This document shows positions 8,279 through 16,588 of a stretch of 64,000 nt of DNA, in pieces. A model generated the notes under the pieces. That model saw only the letters and a list, made by a program, of their open reading frames with translations, had not been told where the DNA came from and did not search any database. Each line of letters begins with the position of its first letter. Position 1 is the stretch's first letter. Made by a program: the position numbers and the translations under genes. The stretch lies in the NCBI RefSeq assembly GCF_000024985.1, contig NC_013523.1:2108001-2172000 (forward strand). The letters are read 5' to 3'. The DNA comes from Sphaerobacter thermophilus DSM 20745 (GTDB taxonomy: Bacteria > Chloroflexota > Chloroflexia > Thermomicrobiales > Thermomicrobiaceae).

Positions 8279-9478
8279 ATGCGCATCCGATCGCTTCAGG
8301 TCTTCGTGATTACGCTTGCGGTCGCGGCGGCGCTGCTCTTGCCGGTGGCCGGTGGGACAGGTGACGCGCTGGCGGCTGAGTTCCGCTCCGGCTCCAGCCC
8401 CTCGATCGGCTCCGAGGAGCGGATCGATGACGACCTCTACATCAGTGGTGGCATGATCCGCATCGACGGGCAGGTCACGGGCGACCTCGTGGCGACGGGC
8501 GGGACCGTCACCGCTGCCGGGCCGGTAGACGGCAACGTCAACATCGCCTCGGGCAATGTCACGGTCAGCGGGCCCGTCGGGGGCACCGTGCGGGTCGCCG
8601 CGGGGACGATCACGATCGACGGCGAGGTCGCACGGGATGTCGTGGTCGCCGGCGGCACCGTCCGCATCACCTCGAATGCACGTGTGGGTCAGGACCTCGT
8701 CGTCGCGGGCGGCACGGTGACGGTCGACGGTCCGGTAGGCCGCGACGTGCGCGGTGGCGGCGGCGATTTTCGCCTCAACAGCACCGTGGGTGGAGATGTC
8801 CGTTTGGACCTCGACGGCCGCCTGACGCTCGCGGAGAACGCCAGCATCGAGGGCGACCTGATCTACGAAGCTCCCGGCGCGGCCAACATCGCCGAGGGTG
8901 CGACCGTGGCGGGGACCACCACCCGCGAGCAGCCGGCCGGGCAGAGCACCGGGGCGCGCGTGGCTAGCTGGATTATCTCCACGTTGCTCCGGTTGGCGTG
9001 GGCGCTGCTGGTCGGCACCGCGATCGTCCTGCTCATCCCGCGCACCACCCGGATCGTGACCGACACGCTGCGTGAGCGTCCCGTCGTCAGCCTGGGATGG
9101 GGCGTCGCCCTCCTCATCGCCGTGCCGCTCCTGGCGGTCGTGCTCGCGGTCACCATCGTGGGTGTGCCGCTCGCGCTGATCGCCCTCGGCCTGCTCCTCC
9201 TGGCGGCCTACCTGAGTCAGATCGTGGTGGGCATCACGATCGGCCGCCTGCTCCTGCGCCGGCCGACGACGCGCACGGGACTCTGGGCCGCGATGCTCGT
9301 CGGGGTCACGATTGTCGTCCTGATCCGTCTGCTCCCCATTCCCTACGGCTGGACCACCTGGGTCAGCCTGCTCATCGCCGTCCTCGCGATCGGCGCGATC
9401 TGGACCGAGCTGACGGGCTGGGGCCGCTATGCCAGGGTGCCCGAACGCGCAGCCACTGCGCCGCCGCCCCCGGCCTAG
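8279..9478 (+). CDS. Bactofilin/polymer-forming-like exported membrane protein
   Basis: A 399-aa protein with a signal peptide (residues 1 to about 30, ending ALAAEF), a repetitive beta-helix-like domain (about 45-205) and four or so C-terminal membrane segments (about 230-375). The repeats have a period near 17-20 residues with Gly-Val-Thr-Val steps (GDLVATGGTVTAAGPVDG, GRDVRGGGGDFRLN), like bactofilin and polymer-forming cytoskeletal domains. Unlike cytoplasmic bactofilins it should lie outside the membrane. The start ATG 8279 follows AGGAAAGGA; an open frame extends upstream through the repeat cluster but is not used. A Pro-rich tail ends the protein. The architecture is common in Chloroflexi and Actinobacteria as an uncharacterised polymer-forming protein; its role is unknown. 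Confidence 0.85.
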   Translation: MRIRSLQVFVITLAVAAALLLPVAGGTGDALAAEFRSGSSPSIGSEERIDDDLYISGGMIRIDGQVTGDLVATGGTVTAAGPVDGNVNIASGNVTVSGPVGGTVRVAAGTITIDGEVARDVVVAGGTVRITSNARVGQDLVVAGGTVTVDGPVGRDVRGGGGDFRLNSTVGGDVRLDLDGRLTLAENASIEGDLIYEAPGAANIAEGATVAGTTTREQPAGQSTGARVASWIISTLLRLAWALLVGTAIVLLIPRTTRIVTDTLRERPVVSLGWGVALLIAVPLLAVVLAVTIVGVPLALIALGLLLLAAYLSQIVVGITIGRLLLRRPTTRTGLWAAMLVGVTIVVLIRLLPIPYGWTTWVSLLIAVLAIGAIWTELTGWGRYARVPERAATAPPPPA

Positions 9479-9609
9479 GGCACACGCCGCCACAGTCCCG
9501 GCAGCATTCGTGCGACAACCTTGGCCGCTCGCCCTGCCATACTGGTCGACGCCGCCGCGATGCATACTCGGGGCGTGCCTGGCCGTGCTGGACAGGGAGC
9601 GGACGCACG

Positions 9610-10554
9610 ATGGACCGTCGCCGGATTGACAGCCGACTGGGGCCCCGCCGCGGGCTGCCCCCGGTCCTGCTTTCCCTGCTCGCGCTCGTCATCCTGATTG
9701 TGAGCTGCGTGCCGCACCGGTTCGGGGGGAACCAGGCCGCAGCCGAACGCTCCACCGCGACGGGTCAGCCCTCGCCACCAGGAGCAGCGACCGCCGAAAC
9801 CACCCCGGACCCCGCGTCCCCTGCAGCGACACCCTCCCGCACCCGGGTCGTCTACCTGGACCCCGGGCACGGTGGGCCAGACACGGGGACCGGCGGGACG
9901 ACCCTCGACGGAACCTGGGTCCAGGAGAAGGACGTGACGCTCGCCATCGCGCTGCGGACGGCCGAGCGGCTCCGCGCGGCGGGGATTGAGGTGGTCCTCT
10001 CGCGCACCAGCGACGAGTTGCCCGGTCTGGAGCCGCAGGATGTCCAGCCGGACGGCGAGGGGTTGACGGCCGAGGGTGTGCTCCGCGACCTGCAGCGGCG
10101 GATCGACCATGCCAACGCCAGCGGCGCCAACCTCCTGCTCAGCATCCACTTGAACGGCCACGTCGACCCCGCGGCCACCGGCACCGAGACCTACTACGAC
10201 TCAACACGGCCGTTCAGTGACGAGAGCCGCCGCCTCGCCGAGTTGATCCAGCGCCACGTCGTGGAGGGGCTGCGCGAGGCGGGCTACGATGCGGTGGACC
10301 GCGGGGTGTTCGACCAGACCGAACTCGAGGCGCCCGGGCTGGGAGTGCTGCCCGACTACCCACATCTGGTGATGCTCGGCCCGGCCGTACCCGGCAGGTT
10401 GCGCCCCAGCGCGATGCCCGGCGTGCTGAACGAGGTCCTCTTCCTCTCGAACCCGACCGAGGCCTCGCTCGCCCAGCAGCCGGAGATCCAGGACCGCATC
10501 GCCCAGGCCTACACCGACGCCATCCTCGAGTTCCTCGCAGCCGTCAAGTCCTAA
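9610..10554 (+). CDS. N-acetylmuramoyl-L-alanine amidase (Amidase_3), probable lipoprotein
   Basis: A zinc amidase that cuts the bond between N-acetylmuramic acid and L-alanine in peptidoglycan. The catalytic domain starts near residue 78 with VVYLDPGHGGPDTG (zinc His near 87), and continues with a helix bearing the zinc Glu (VQEKDVTLAIALRTAERL), LLSIHLNGH (second zinc His) and EVLFLSNPTEA (catalytic Glu). N-terminally a hydrophobic segment (18-32) ends in IVSC at Cys33, a fair lipobox, followed by a Ser/Pro/Thr linker; so it is probably anchored outside the membrane. GGGAG precedes the ATG at 9610 by about ten bases. An alternative reading frame upstream to 9097 is antisense-like overlap with the previous gene and is not used. 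Monocistronic. Confidence 0.9.
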   Translation: MDRRRIDSRLGPRRGLPPVLLSLLALVILIVSCVPHRFGGNQAAAERSTATGQPSPPGAATAETTPDPASPAATPSRTRVVYLDPGHGGPDTGTGGTTLDGTWVQEKDVTLAIALRTAERLRAAGIEVVLSRTSDELPGLEPQDVQPDGEGLTAEGVLRDLQRRIDHANASGANLLLSIHLNGHVDPAATGTETYYDSTRPFSDESRRLAELIQRHVVEGLREAGYDAVDRGVFDQTELEAPGLGVLPDYPHLVMLGPAVPGRLRPSAMPGVLNEVLFLSNPTEASLAQQPEIQDRIAQAYTDAILEFLAAVKS

Positions 10555-11103
10555 CCGCACACCACATAGATCCTGATCTGGGTGCTCGGTCGCGCGCTCG
10601 ACGTGTACGCGTGCTTCTGCCGGTTTACGCGCTTCACATGAAGAGCAACGTCGGATTGAGACAAGACCAGGTGCGAAAGACGACTGAGTTGTTGACCGGA
10701 ACGCGTAGGTGTGGTCTAAGCGTCGGAGATTGTGGGGGAGAACGCCGGTTCCGATCAACGCGAAGCTACACTCTCATATAGCGAGCACATTGCGCACTCT
10801 TGCGGTACCCTTTCAGGCTACCCCCCGAAGGAAACACCGCGCATGCGGTGCATGAGCGACCGTTTAGCCACACCGGAATAGAGCCGAGCGACGCGATCTG
10901 TTCTGCCAGTTCGCCGCCAGGGCGTTGCCGTCGGGCGGGGAGGCAGAGCGGTCCTGAACGTTGACCGTGTGCCCAACGAAGGGCAACACACCCGCTGAGA
11001 CAGCGTGTGATGGGTTTGGAGCCGCGGTGACGAGGCGCACTGTCAGATGTGCAGTCGAGGACAGGGCAGCCAGAGCCGCAGATAGAGGAGGTTTGGGGCA
11101 TCA
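10555..11103. other. 549-base intergenic region with one weak promoter candidate
   Basis: No convincing ORF is seen; the apparent ORFs have shadow composition. A candidate rightward promoter, -35 TTGACC (10692-10697) and -10 TCTAAG (10715-10720) with a 17-base spacer, could serve the downstream transporter, but its -10 is poor. A short hairpin ACCGC/GCGGT lies near 10835. Confidence 0.35.
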
Positions 11104-12831
11104 ATGGAGAACGGCTACCAGGGGGACCGTCTCGACGTCCTGACGCGCCGGCTGAGTCGGCGACACTTGATCCTGACAGGAATCGGCACAGCGGGCGCGG
11201 CGCTGCTCCAGGCATGCGGTGGTCAGGAGCCGATCCCGCAGAACACCCCCACCTCCTCTGGGGACTCGGGAAGTCAAGGTGGGGCCGGGAGCACGCCGGA
11301 GGGTACCGAAGACACGGAGTCCGGATCGGGCACCACGGAGGAAGTCACCCACCAGCGCGGCGGCATCATCAAGGTTGCCATGATCGGTGAGCCGCCGTCG
11401 GTCGCCGACGCGATGTTCACGACGACCACGGTGACGTCGGACATCACGCGCCACATCTTCGAGGGGCTCTTCGCCCAGGACTCCGAGTTCAACCCACGGC
11501 CGATGCTCGTCGATCGATACGAGATCAGTGACGACGGGCTCCTCTACACGTTCACGCTCCGGAGCGGCATCAAGTTCCATGACGGGTCAGAGCTGACTGC
11601 GGAGGATGTGGTCGCCTCGCTCGAGCGGTGGGGCGTGATGACCGGTCGCGGCAAGATCGTGTACTCGCGGCTCGCCGAAGAAGGGGTGCAGGCCACCGAT
11701 CCGCTGACCGTGACGATGACGTTCGCGCAACCGACCGGTATCCTCCTCGATTTCCTGGCGTTGCACGAAGCGTTCATCATGCCCGCCGCCATCGCTCGCG
11801 AGGTGGGCACAGAGAAGCTGCCCGACGAGAAGACGATCGGCACCGGCCCCTTCTTGCTCAAAGAGCATCAGGTCGATCGCCTCATCCGCCTCGTGCGCTT
11901 CGAGGACTATCAACCACGGACCGAGGATCCGGACGGCCACAGCGGTCGCAAGGAGGTCTACATCGACGAGCTGCACATCATCCCGGTTCCTGATGTCACC
12001 GTGGCGACCAACGGGCTGATCACCGGCGAGTTCCACTTCGCCCGCGACGTCGACCCTGACCAGTTCGAGCTGCTCCAGAGCGACCCAAATGTCGTCCCCA
12101 TCATCGACAAGCCGGGCATGTGGATCTGCGTGAACTTCAACAAGAAGCAGGGTCCCATGACCGACAAGCGCCTGCGCCAGGTCGTCGCGATGGCGTTCGA
12201 CCGGCAGCAGGCCCTGATCGCCGCCTTCGGCAACATCGAACTGACGCGCCTGGACCCGGGGATCGCGATGCAGGAGACCGCCTGGCATACCGATGTCGGC
12301 GACGAGGTCTACCGCAACGTCGACCCGGAAGCCGCGAAGGCATTGCTGGCGGAGACAGACTACAACGGCGAACCGCTCCGCTGGCTCACGACCAAGGAGT
12401 ACCCATACCACTACAACACCGCCGCGTACATCAAGCAGGAGCTGGAGAAGATCGGCGTCAACGTCGAGTTGGTCGTCTCCGACTGGGCGACGGTGGTTCA
12501 GCGCCGCGCGCAGCCTGACTTGTGGGAACTGCTCGTCGTCGGCCTGCCGGGCTCCTGGCACCCGGCCACCCAGATCTTCAATGACAAGGAATGGCCGGGC
12601 TGGTGGGACGATCCCCGCAAGGATGAGATCCTCAGCCGGATGGTCGAGCTGGCAGACCCGGAGGAGCGGTACCAGACCATCGTGGAGTACCAGCAACTGA
12701 TCTATGAGGAGCTGCCGTTCATCAAGATCGGTGACAGCCACACGCTCCAGGCGCGACGGGCAGAGATCCAGGGCTACGTCACCGGCAACGCCTGGTTCTT
12801 CTGGAATGTCAGCCTGAGCCAGGGCAGCTAG
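11104..12831 (+). CDS. ABC transporter substrate-binding lipoprotein, family 5 (peptide/opine/nickel)
   Basis: A 575-aa extracellular solute-binding protein of the dipeptide/oligopeptide (SBP_bac_5) class. The N-terminus has a twin-arginine-like motif (LSRRHLIL, residues 18-25), a hydrophobic stretch and the lipobox LLQAC with Cys38, followed by a long Ser/Thr/Gly/Glu linker. The mature domain begins GGIIKVAMIGEPPSVADAMF and contains the family hallmark FTLRSGIKFHDGSELTAEDVVASLERW near 150. It should deliver a peptide-like ligand to the two permeases encoded next. AGAGGAGG lies 12 bases before the ATG. The ligand cannot be told from sequence. Both the Tat-like motif and lipobox suggest export in a folded state and lipid anchoring. 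Confidence 0.9.
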   Translation: MENGYQGDRLDVLTRRLSRRHLILTGIGTAGAALLQACGGQEPIPQNTPTSSGDSGSQGGAGSTPEGTEDTESGSGTTEEVTHQRGGIIKVAMIGEPPSVADAMFTTTTVTSDITRHIFEGLFAQDSEFNPRPMLVDRYEISDDGLLYTFTLRSGIKFHDGSELTAEDVVASLERWGVMTGRGKIVYSRLAEEGVQATDPLTVTMTFAQPTGILLDFLALHEAFIMPAAIAREVGTEKLPDEKTIGTGPFLLKEHQVDRLIRLVRFEDYQPRTEDPDGHSGRKEVYIDELHIIPVPDVTVATNGLITGEFHFARDVDPDQFELLQSDPNVVPIIDKPGMWICVNFNKKQGPMTDKRLRQVVAMAFDRQQALIAAFGNIELTRLDPGIAMQETAWHTDVGDEVYRNVDPEAAKALLAETDYNGEPLRWLTTKEYPYHYNTAAYIKQELEKIGVNVELVVSDWATVVQRRAQPDLWELLVVGLPGSWHPATQIFNDKEWPGWWDDPRKDEILSRMVELADPEERYQTIVEYQQLIYEELPFIKIGDSHTLQARRAEIQGYVTGNAWFFWNVSLSQGS

Positions 12832-12894
12832 CACGCACGGCGCGGCCGATGGCGTCACGGCCCCGGCCGCGCCGCCTGCCCCGTGGGAGCCGAG

Positions 12895-13836
12895 ATGCTT
12901 GCTTACGCGATTCGCCGCGTCTTCCTGGCCGTTCCGGTCATGCTGATCGTCGCCAGCGCTGTCTTCCTGCTGATGCACTTCGCGCCGGGGGATCCGGTCG
13001 GCGTGATGCTGGGGCCCGACGCCTCCGAAGAGCAGCGGCTGGCATTGCGGGAGAAGCTCGGCCTCGATGATCCCATCGTCGTCCAGTACGTCCGGTGGCT
13101 GAGTCATGTCCTGCGTGGGGACCTGGGACAGTCCTTGTTCCTCGACCAGCCGGTGACGACGGCGTTGGCGGAGCGTGCGCAGCCGACCATCATGCTCGGG
13201 ATACTCTCCCTGATCGTCGCGATTGTCATCGGGCTGACGTCAGGCATCCTCGCGGCTCGGAGTCGTGGCTCCTGGCTCGATCTGTCACTGATGGGCGGCG
13301 CCATGATCGGGATCACCGTGCCGTCCTTCGTGCTCGGGCTGCTCCTCATTTTCTTCTTCGCGATCCAGCTTCGCTGGCTCCCAGTCGCCGGGTATCAGCC
13401 GCTCTCAGCCGGACTGTGGGAATCGTTGCGGTACCTGATCCTCCCGGCCATCACCCTTGGAGCAGGGCAGAGCGCCTTTCTCGGCCGGATGACCCGCTCG
13501 ATGATGCTCGATGTGCTGGGACAGGACTATGTGCGGACCGCCCGCGCCAAGGGCCTGGCTGAGCAGACCGTGATCCTGCGGCACACACTGCGCAACGCCT
13601 TTGTCCCGCTGCTCACCATCATCGGGCTGATGACCGCCACCCTGATGAGTGGCGCCGTCATCACGGAGCAGATCTTCGACATCCCAGGGATGGGGCGCCT
13701 GCTCATCCAGGCAGTGGTGAGACGCGACTTCCCGCTCGTTCAGGGGGCAGTGCTGGTCATCGCCGCCGTCTATGTGCTGATCAACCTTCTGGTAGATCTC
13801 CTGGTCGGTTTCGTCGATCCACGGATCGAGCGTTAG
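12895..13836 (+). CDS. ABC transporter permease, DppB/OppB type
   Basis: A 313-aa inner-membrane permease with six predicted membrane segments. The family-typical N-terminus LAYAIRRVFLAVPVMLIV, the DPIVVQYVRWLSHVLRGDLG segment and the EAA loop (YVRTARAKGLAEQTVILRH, about residues 205-223) that docks the ATPase are all present. ATG 12895 is preferred over GTG 12883 because GGGAG lies six bases upstream of it. It follows the binding-protein gene by 63 bases and abuts the second permease, so the three form one operon. Confidence 0.93.
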   Translation: MLAYAIRRVFLAVPVMLIVASAVFLLMHFAPGDPVGVMLGPDASEEQRLALREKLGLDDPIVVQYVRWLSHVLRGDLGQSLFLDQPVTTALAERAQPTIMLGILSLIVAIVIGLTSGILAARSRGSWLDLSLMGGAMIGITVPSFVLGLLLIFFFAIQLRWLPVAGYQPLSAGLWESLRYLILPAITLGAGQSAFLGRMTRSMMLDVLGQDYVRTARAKGLAEQTVILRHTLRNAFVPLLTIIGLMTATLMSGAVITEQIFDIPGMGRLLIQAVVRRDFPLVQGAVLVIAAVYVLINLLVDLLVGFVDPRIER

Positions 13837-14799
13837 GTGCGGAGAGAAGAGATCGTCGAACAGGGAAACCGCGAGCACACCCGTGCCACGTCTGTCGCGG
13901 GCGGGCGGATCCCGCGCGACGGGTCGTCGCGCGCTCTCCTGCCCCCGTCGCCACTCGAACGGCGGTGGTGGGCACAGCAGTGGTTCCTCCTCCGCCGGCA
14001 CAAGCAGATTCTGATCGGAGGAGCGATCCTCCTCGTCATGATCTTGAGCGCGGTGCTCGCGGCGGTGATCACAACCAACAGCCCGACCTTGATCAACGGC
14101 TACGTGCGGCTACGAGCCCCGAATGAGTACTACTTCTTCGGGACCGACAACCAGGGCCGGGATGTCTATAGCCGCACCGTATACGGTGCACGCCTCTCGC
14201 TGCAGGTCGGGTTCCTCACCTCGGCGTTGACGATCGTGTGCGGGACACTCGTCGGCATGATCGCCGGGTACTACCGGCGCACCGAGGGCGTGATCATGCG
14301 CATCACCGACGGCATGATGGCGTTTCCGGGGATCATCCTCGCCATCGGCATCATGGCCGTCCGCGGCCCGAGCGTGTCGAACGTGGTCATCGCGCTGACC
14401 ATCGTCTCAACGCCGCGCGTCGTCCGCCTGGTGCGCTCGGTGGTCATGGGCCTACGCGAGTCGCCGATGGTGGAGGCAGCCATCGCGACCGGGAACCCGA
14501 ACAGTCGGGTGCTGTGGCGGCACATCTTACCGAACATCGTCTCGCCGCTGATCGTCCAGGCGAGTTTCGTCTTCGCTGAGGCGGTGCTGGCCGAAGCAGC
14601 GCTCTCCTTCCTGGGCGCGGGTGCTCCACCGGAGATCCCGTCCTGGGGCAACATGCTGGCTGACTCCAAGAACCTGCTCCGGCAAGCGCCCTGGACGATG
14701 TTCTTCCCAGGCGCTGCGCTGGCGTTGACCGTCTTCGCGCTGAACCTGCTCGGGGATGGCCTGCGCGACCTCCTCGACCCACGCCTCCGGCAGCGCTAA
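13837..14799 (+). CDS. ABC transporter permease, DppC/OppC type
   Basis: A 320-aa permease of the DppC type with an N-terminal cytoplasmic extension (about 50 residues), a first membrane helix near 60-80, the periplasmic segment FGTDNQGRDVYSRTVYGAR diagnostic of the subfamily, and an EAA loop around MVEAAIATGNPNSRVLWRH. The GTG start directly follows the stop of the DppB-type gene; a start further inside (for example near WWAQQW) cannot be excluded. No ATP-binding subunit follows: the next gene is convergent. The operon therefore depends on ATPases encoded elsewhere. Confidence 0.92.
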   Translation: MRREEIVEQGNREHTRATSVAGGRIPRDGSSRALLPPSPLERRWWAQQWFLLRRHKQILIGGAILLVMILSAVLAAVITTNSPTLINGYVRLRAPNEYYFFGTDNQGRDVYSRTVYGARLSLQVGFLTSALTIVCGTLVGMIAGYYRRTEGVIMRITDGMMAFPGIILAIGIMAVRGPSVSNVVIALTIVSTPRVVRLVRSVVMGLRESPMVEAAIATGNPNSRVLWRHILPNIVSPLIVQASFVFAEAVLAEAALSFLGAGAPPEIPSWGNMLADSKNLLRQAPWTMFFPGAALALTVFALNLLGDGLRDLLDPRLRQR

Positions 14800-15389
14800 C
14801 GTCGATGGCCAAGGCGTCCGCCCAGGCCTGCCATGGCGGCGACCACGCCCCGGCAGACCAGGGCGTCGCCCAGCGCCCGGTGCGTCGGCCGGGGTATGCC
14901 CAGCGCGGCCGCGGCGCGGTCCAGCCGGTGCCACCGGTACTTGCCGGTGACCGGATGACGTTCGCCGGCATACGCGGCGTAGCGCAGCATGGCACAGTGC
15001 CACTCGGCGGTGGGCGGCGGCAGGCAGTGCTGCTGGGCAGTCTGAGCGATGACCCGGCGATCGAACGCCGCGTTGTAGACCACCGCACGCGGGCGCTCGC
15101 GGAAGAGTCGCACCAGTTCGGCATGGACCTCCGGCCACCTGGGAGCACCGGCTACCATGCGGTCGGTGATACCGTGGATGGCCTGCACCTCGGGCGGGAT
15201 CGGCCGCAGCGGGCGCACGAGTGTGTCGAGCAGCACCGTGCCCTGGGCGTCGACGACCGCGATCTCCACGATCTCCGCCTGGCCGTCGAGGCCGGTCGTC
15301 TCGGTATCGAGGAAGAGCACGTCGCGGCGGCGCAGCATCTCTGCCGCCCACGCCACCGCGGCTGCCCGGTCCGAGAGTCCCCCGTACAC
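14796..15389 (-). CDS. DnaQ-like 3'-5' exonuclease (DEDD superfamily)
   Basis: A 197-aa stand-alone exonuclease related to the DNA polymerase III epsilon subunit. The three exonuclease motifs are intact: Exo I LDTETTGL near residues 27-34, Exo II VVYNAAFDRR near 103-112, and Exo III HRALGDALV near 170-178 with the His five residues before the Asp, making it DEDDh. HGITDRMVAGAPRW is also typical. No polymerase-binding clamp motif is evident. Its 3' end overlaps the convergent permease gene by four bases. It may act in proofreading or in general DNA/RNA trimming; the role is not fixed by context. Confidence 0.9.
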   Translation of the reverse strand: MYGGLSDRAAAVAWAAEMLRRRDVLFLDTETTGLDGQAEIVEIAVVDAQGTVLLDTLVRPLRPIPPEVQAIHGITDRMVAGAPRWPEVHAELVRLFRERPRAVVYNAAFDRRVIAQTAQQHCLPPPTAEWHCAMLRYAAYAGERHPVTGKYRWHRLDRAAAALGIPRPTHRALGDALVCRGVVAAMAGLGGRLGHRR

Positions 15390-15529
15390 CCGTACCCCTC
15401 CCGCGCGTCGTTCCTAAGGGCTACCATACCGGCTGGCACTCCGGCAGGAAAGATACCGGAGCGAGGTGGGACGCGCGGTGGTACCATCGTGGCACCGGGG
15501 CGCCGCACGGGGCCGGACAGGAGCGGGAT

Positions 15530-15907
15530 GTGACCGGAGACCAGATCATCGTCGAGGGCATGGTCTTCTACGGCTACCACGGGGTGCACCCGGAGGAGCG
15601 GAAGCTCGGCCAGCGCTTCGTCGTCGACCTGGAGATCACCTGTAACTTGCAACCCGCCGGCCGGAGCGACGCGCTCGACGACACCGTCAGCTACAGCGAC
15701 CTGTACCGGATCACCCGCGAGGTGGTCGAGGGTGAGCCGCGCGCGTTGATCGAGGCGGTCGCCGAGTCGATCGCGAGCGAGATCCTCGCCGCGTTCCCCA
15801 TGGTCACGGCAGTGACCGTGGCGGTCTGGAAGCCGGAGGCACCCATCAAGGGCACGCTCCGGCGGGCCGGCGTGCGTATCCACCGCACGCGGCAGGCGGA
15901 GGGCTGA
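15530..15907 (+). CDS. folB: Dihydroneopterin aldolase FolB
   Basis: Converts 7,8-dihydroneopterin to 6-hydroxymethyl-dihydropterin and glycolaldehyde in folate synthesis. The 125-aa product has the family size and signatures: VEGMVFYGYHGVHPEERKLG with the substrate-binding Glu near 22, and VAVWKPEAPI with the catalytic Lys near 100. The GTG start at 15530 is preferred because AGGAG lies eight bases upstream and the family begins at this point. First gene of folB-folE-folP-folK; the gap to folE is 10 bases. Confidence 0.93.
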   Translation: MTGDQIIVEGMVFYGYHGVHPEERKLGQRFVVDLEITCNLQPAGRSDALDDTVSYSDLYRITREVVEGEPRALIEAVAESIASEILAAFPMVTAVTVAVWKPEAPIKGTLRRAGVRIHRTRQAEG

Positions 15908-15917
15908 GAGGGAGAGG

Positions 15918-16469
15918 ATGGACCGGGAGCGCATCGCCGCCGCCGTCGCTGAGATCCTTCGTGCCATCGGGGAGGACCCCGACCGTCCCGACCTGCGCCG
16001 TACGCCGCGGCGCGTCGCCGACCTCTTCGCCGAGATGTTCGGCGGGCTGGCCATCGATCCACGCACCTACCTGGCGGGCGCGCTACCCGAGGAGCACGGC
16101 GAACTGGTTGTGATCCACGATGTCACCGTGCGCTCGATGTGCGAGCACCACCTCGTGCCGATGGTCGGCCTGGCACACGTGGCCTACCTACCGGCCGGCC
16201 GCATCGCCGGGTTCGACCGGATCGTCAAGGTGGTCGATGCCTACGCACGCCGTCCGCAGATCCAGGAACGCCTCACGCGGCAGGTGGCGGACACCATTGA
16301 TGAGATGCTGTCACCGGCCGGGGTTGCGGTGCGCTTCGAGTTAGAGCACATGTGTATGACGATCCGGGGCTCGCGTCGCCCAGGCAGCCGCGTGGTCACG
16401 ACGGCTTACCGCGGTGTCTTCCGCGACGACCCCGCCTGGCGCGCCGAGTTCCATGCAGCGTTGGAGTAG
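15918..16469 (+). CDS. folE: GTP cyclohydrolase I FolE
   Basis: Catalyses the first step of folate synthesis, GTP to 7,8-dihydroneopterin triphosphate plus formate. The 183-aa protein has zinc ligands in CEHHLVPM (Cys75, His78) and Cys146 in EHMCMTIRGS, and the GTP-site block GRIAGFDRIVKVVDAYARRP. Length matches type IA enzymes. GAGAGGGAGAGG precedes the ATG. It is the second gene of the folate operon; a repeat element with inverted ends separates it from folP. Confidence 0.96.
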   Translation: MDRERIAAAVAEILRAIGEDPDRPDLRRTPRRVADLFAEMFGGLAIDPRTYLAGALPEEHGELVVIHDVTVRSMCEHHLVPMVGLAHVAYLPAGRIAGFDRIVKVVDAYARRPQIQERLTRQVADTIDEMLSPAGVAVRFELEHMCMTIRGSRRPGSRVVTTAYRGVFRDDPAWRAEFHAALE

Positions 16470-16474
16470 GATCT

Positions 16475-16564
16475 CATACGTCATGCGTCACCCGTCCCCC
16501 TCACCCCAACCCCTCTCGGACGAAGCCCCACCAGGGGAGAAGGGACCAGGGCGCATGACGTATG
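16475..16564. repeat. 90-bp element with perfect 13-bp inverted ends, copy 1
   Basis: CATACGTCATGCG at 16475-16487 is the exact reverse complement of CGCATGACGTATG at 16552-16564. The core holds CCCCCTCACCCC and a CCACCAGGGGAGAAGG segment. The same core and ends occur in reverse orientation at 20527-20615. It lies within the folate operon, between folE and folP, and ends 24 bases before the likely folP start. Confidence 0.75.
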
Positions 16565-16588
16565 ACGCATGACGAAAGGACCCCACCC

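Noticed and set aside
7777-8364. A 195-aa ORF through repeat cluster 1
   Set aside because: It reads through hairpin repeats in an Arg/Pro-rich frame and overlaps the real start of the bactofilin-like gene.
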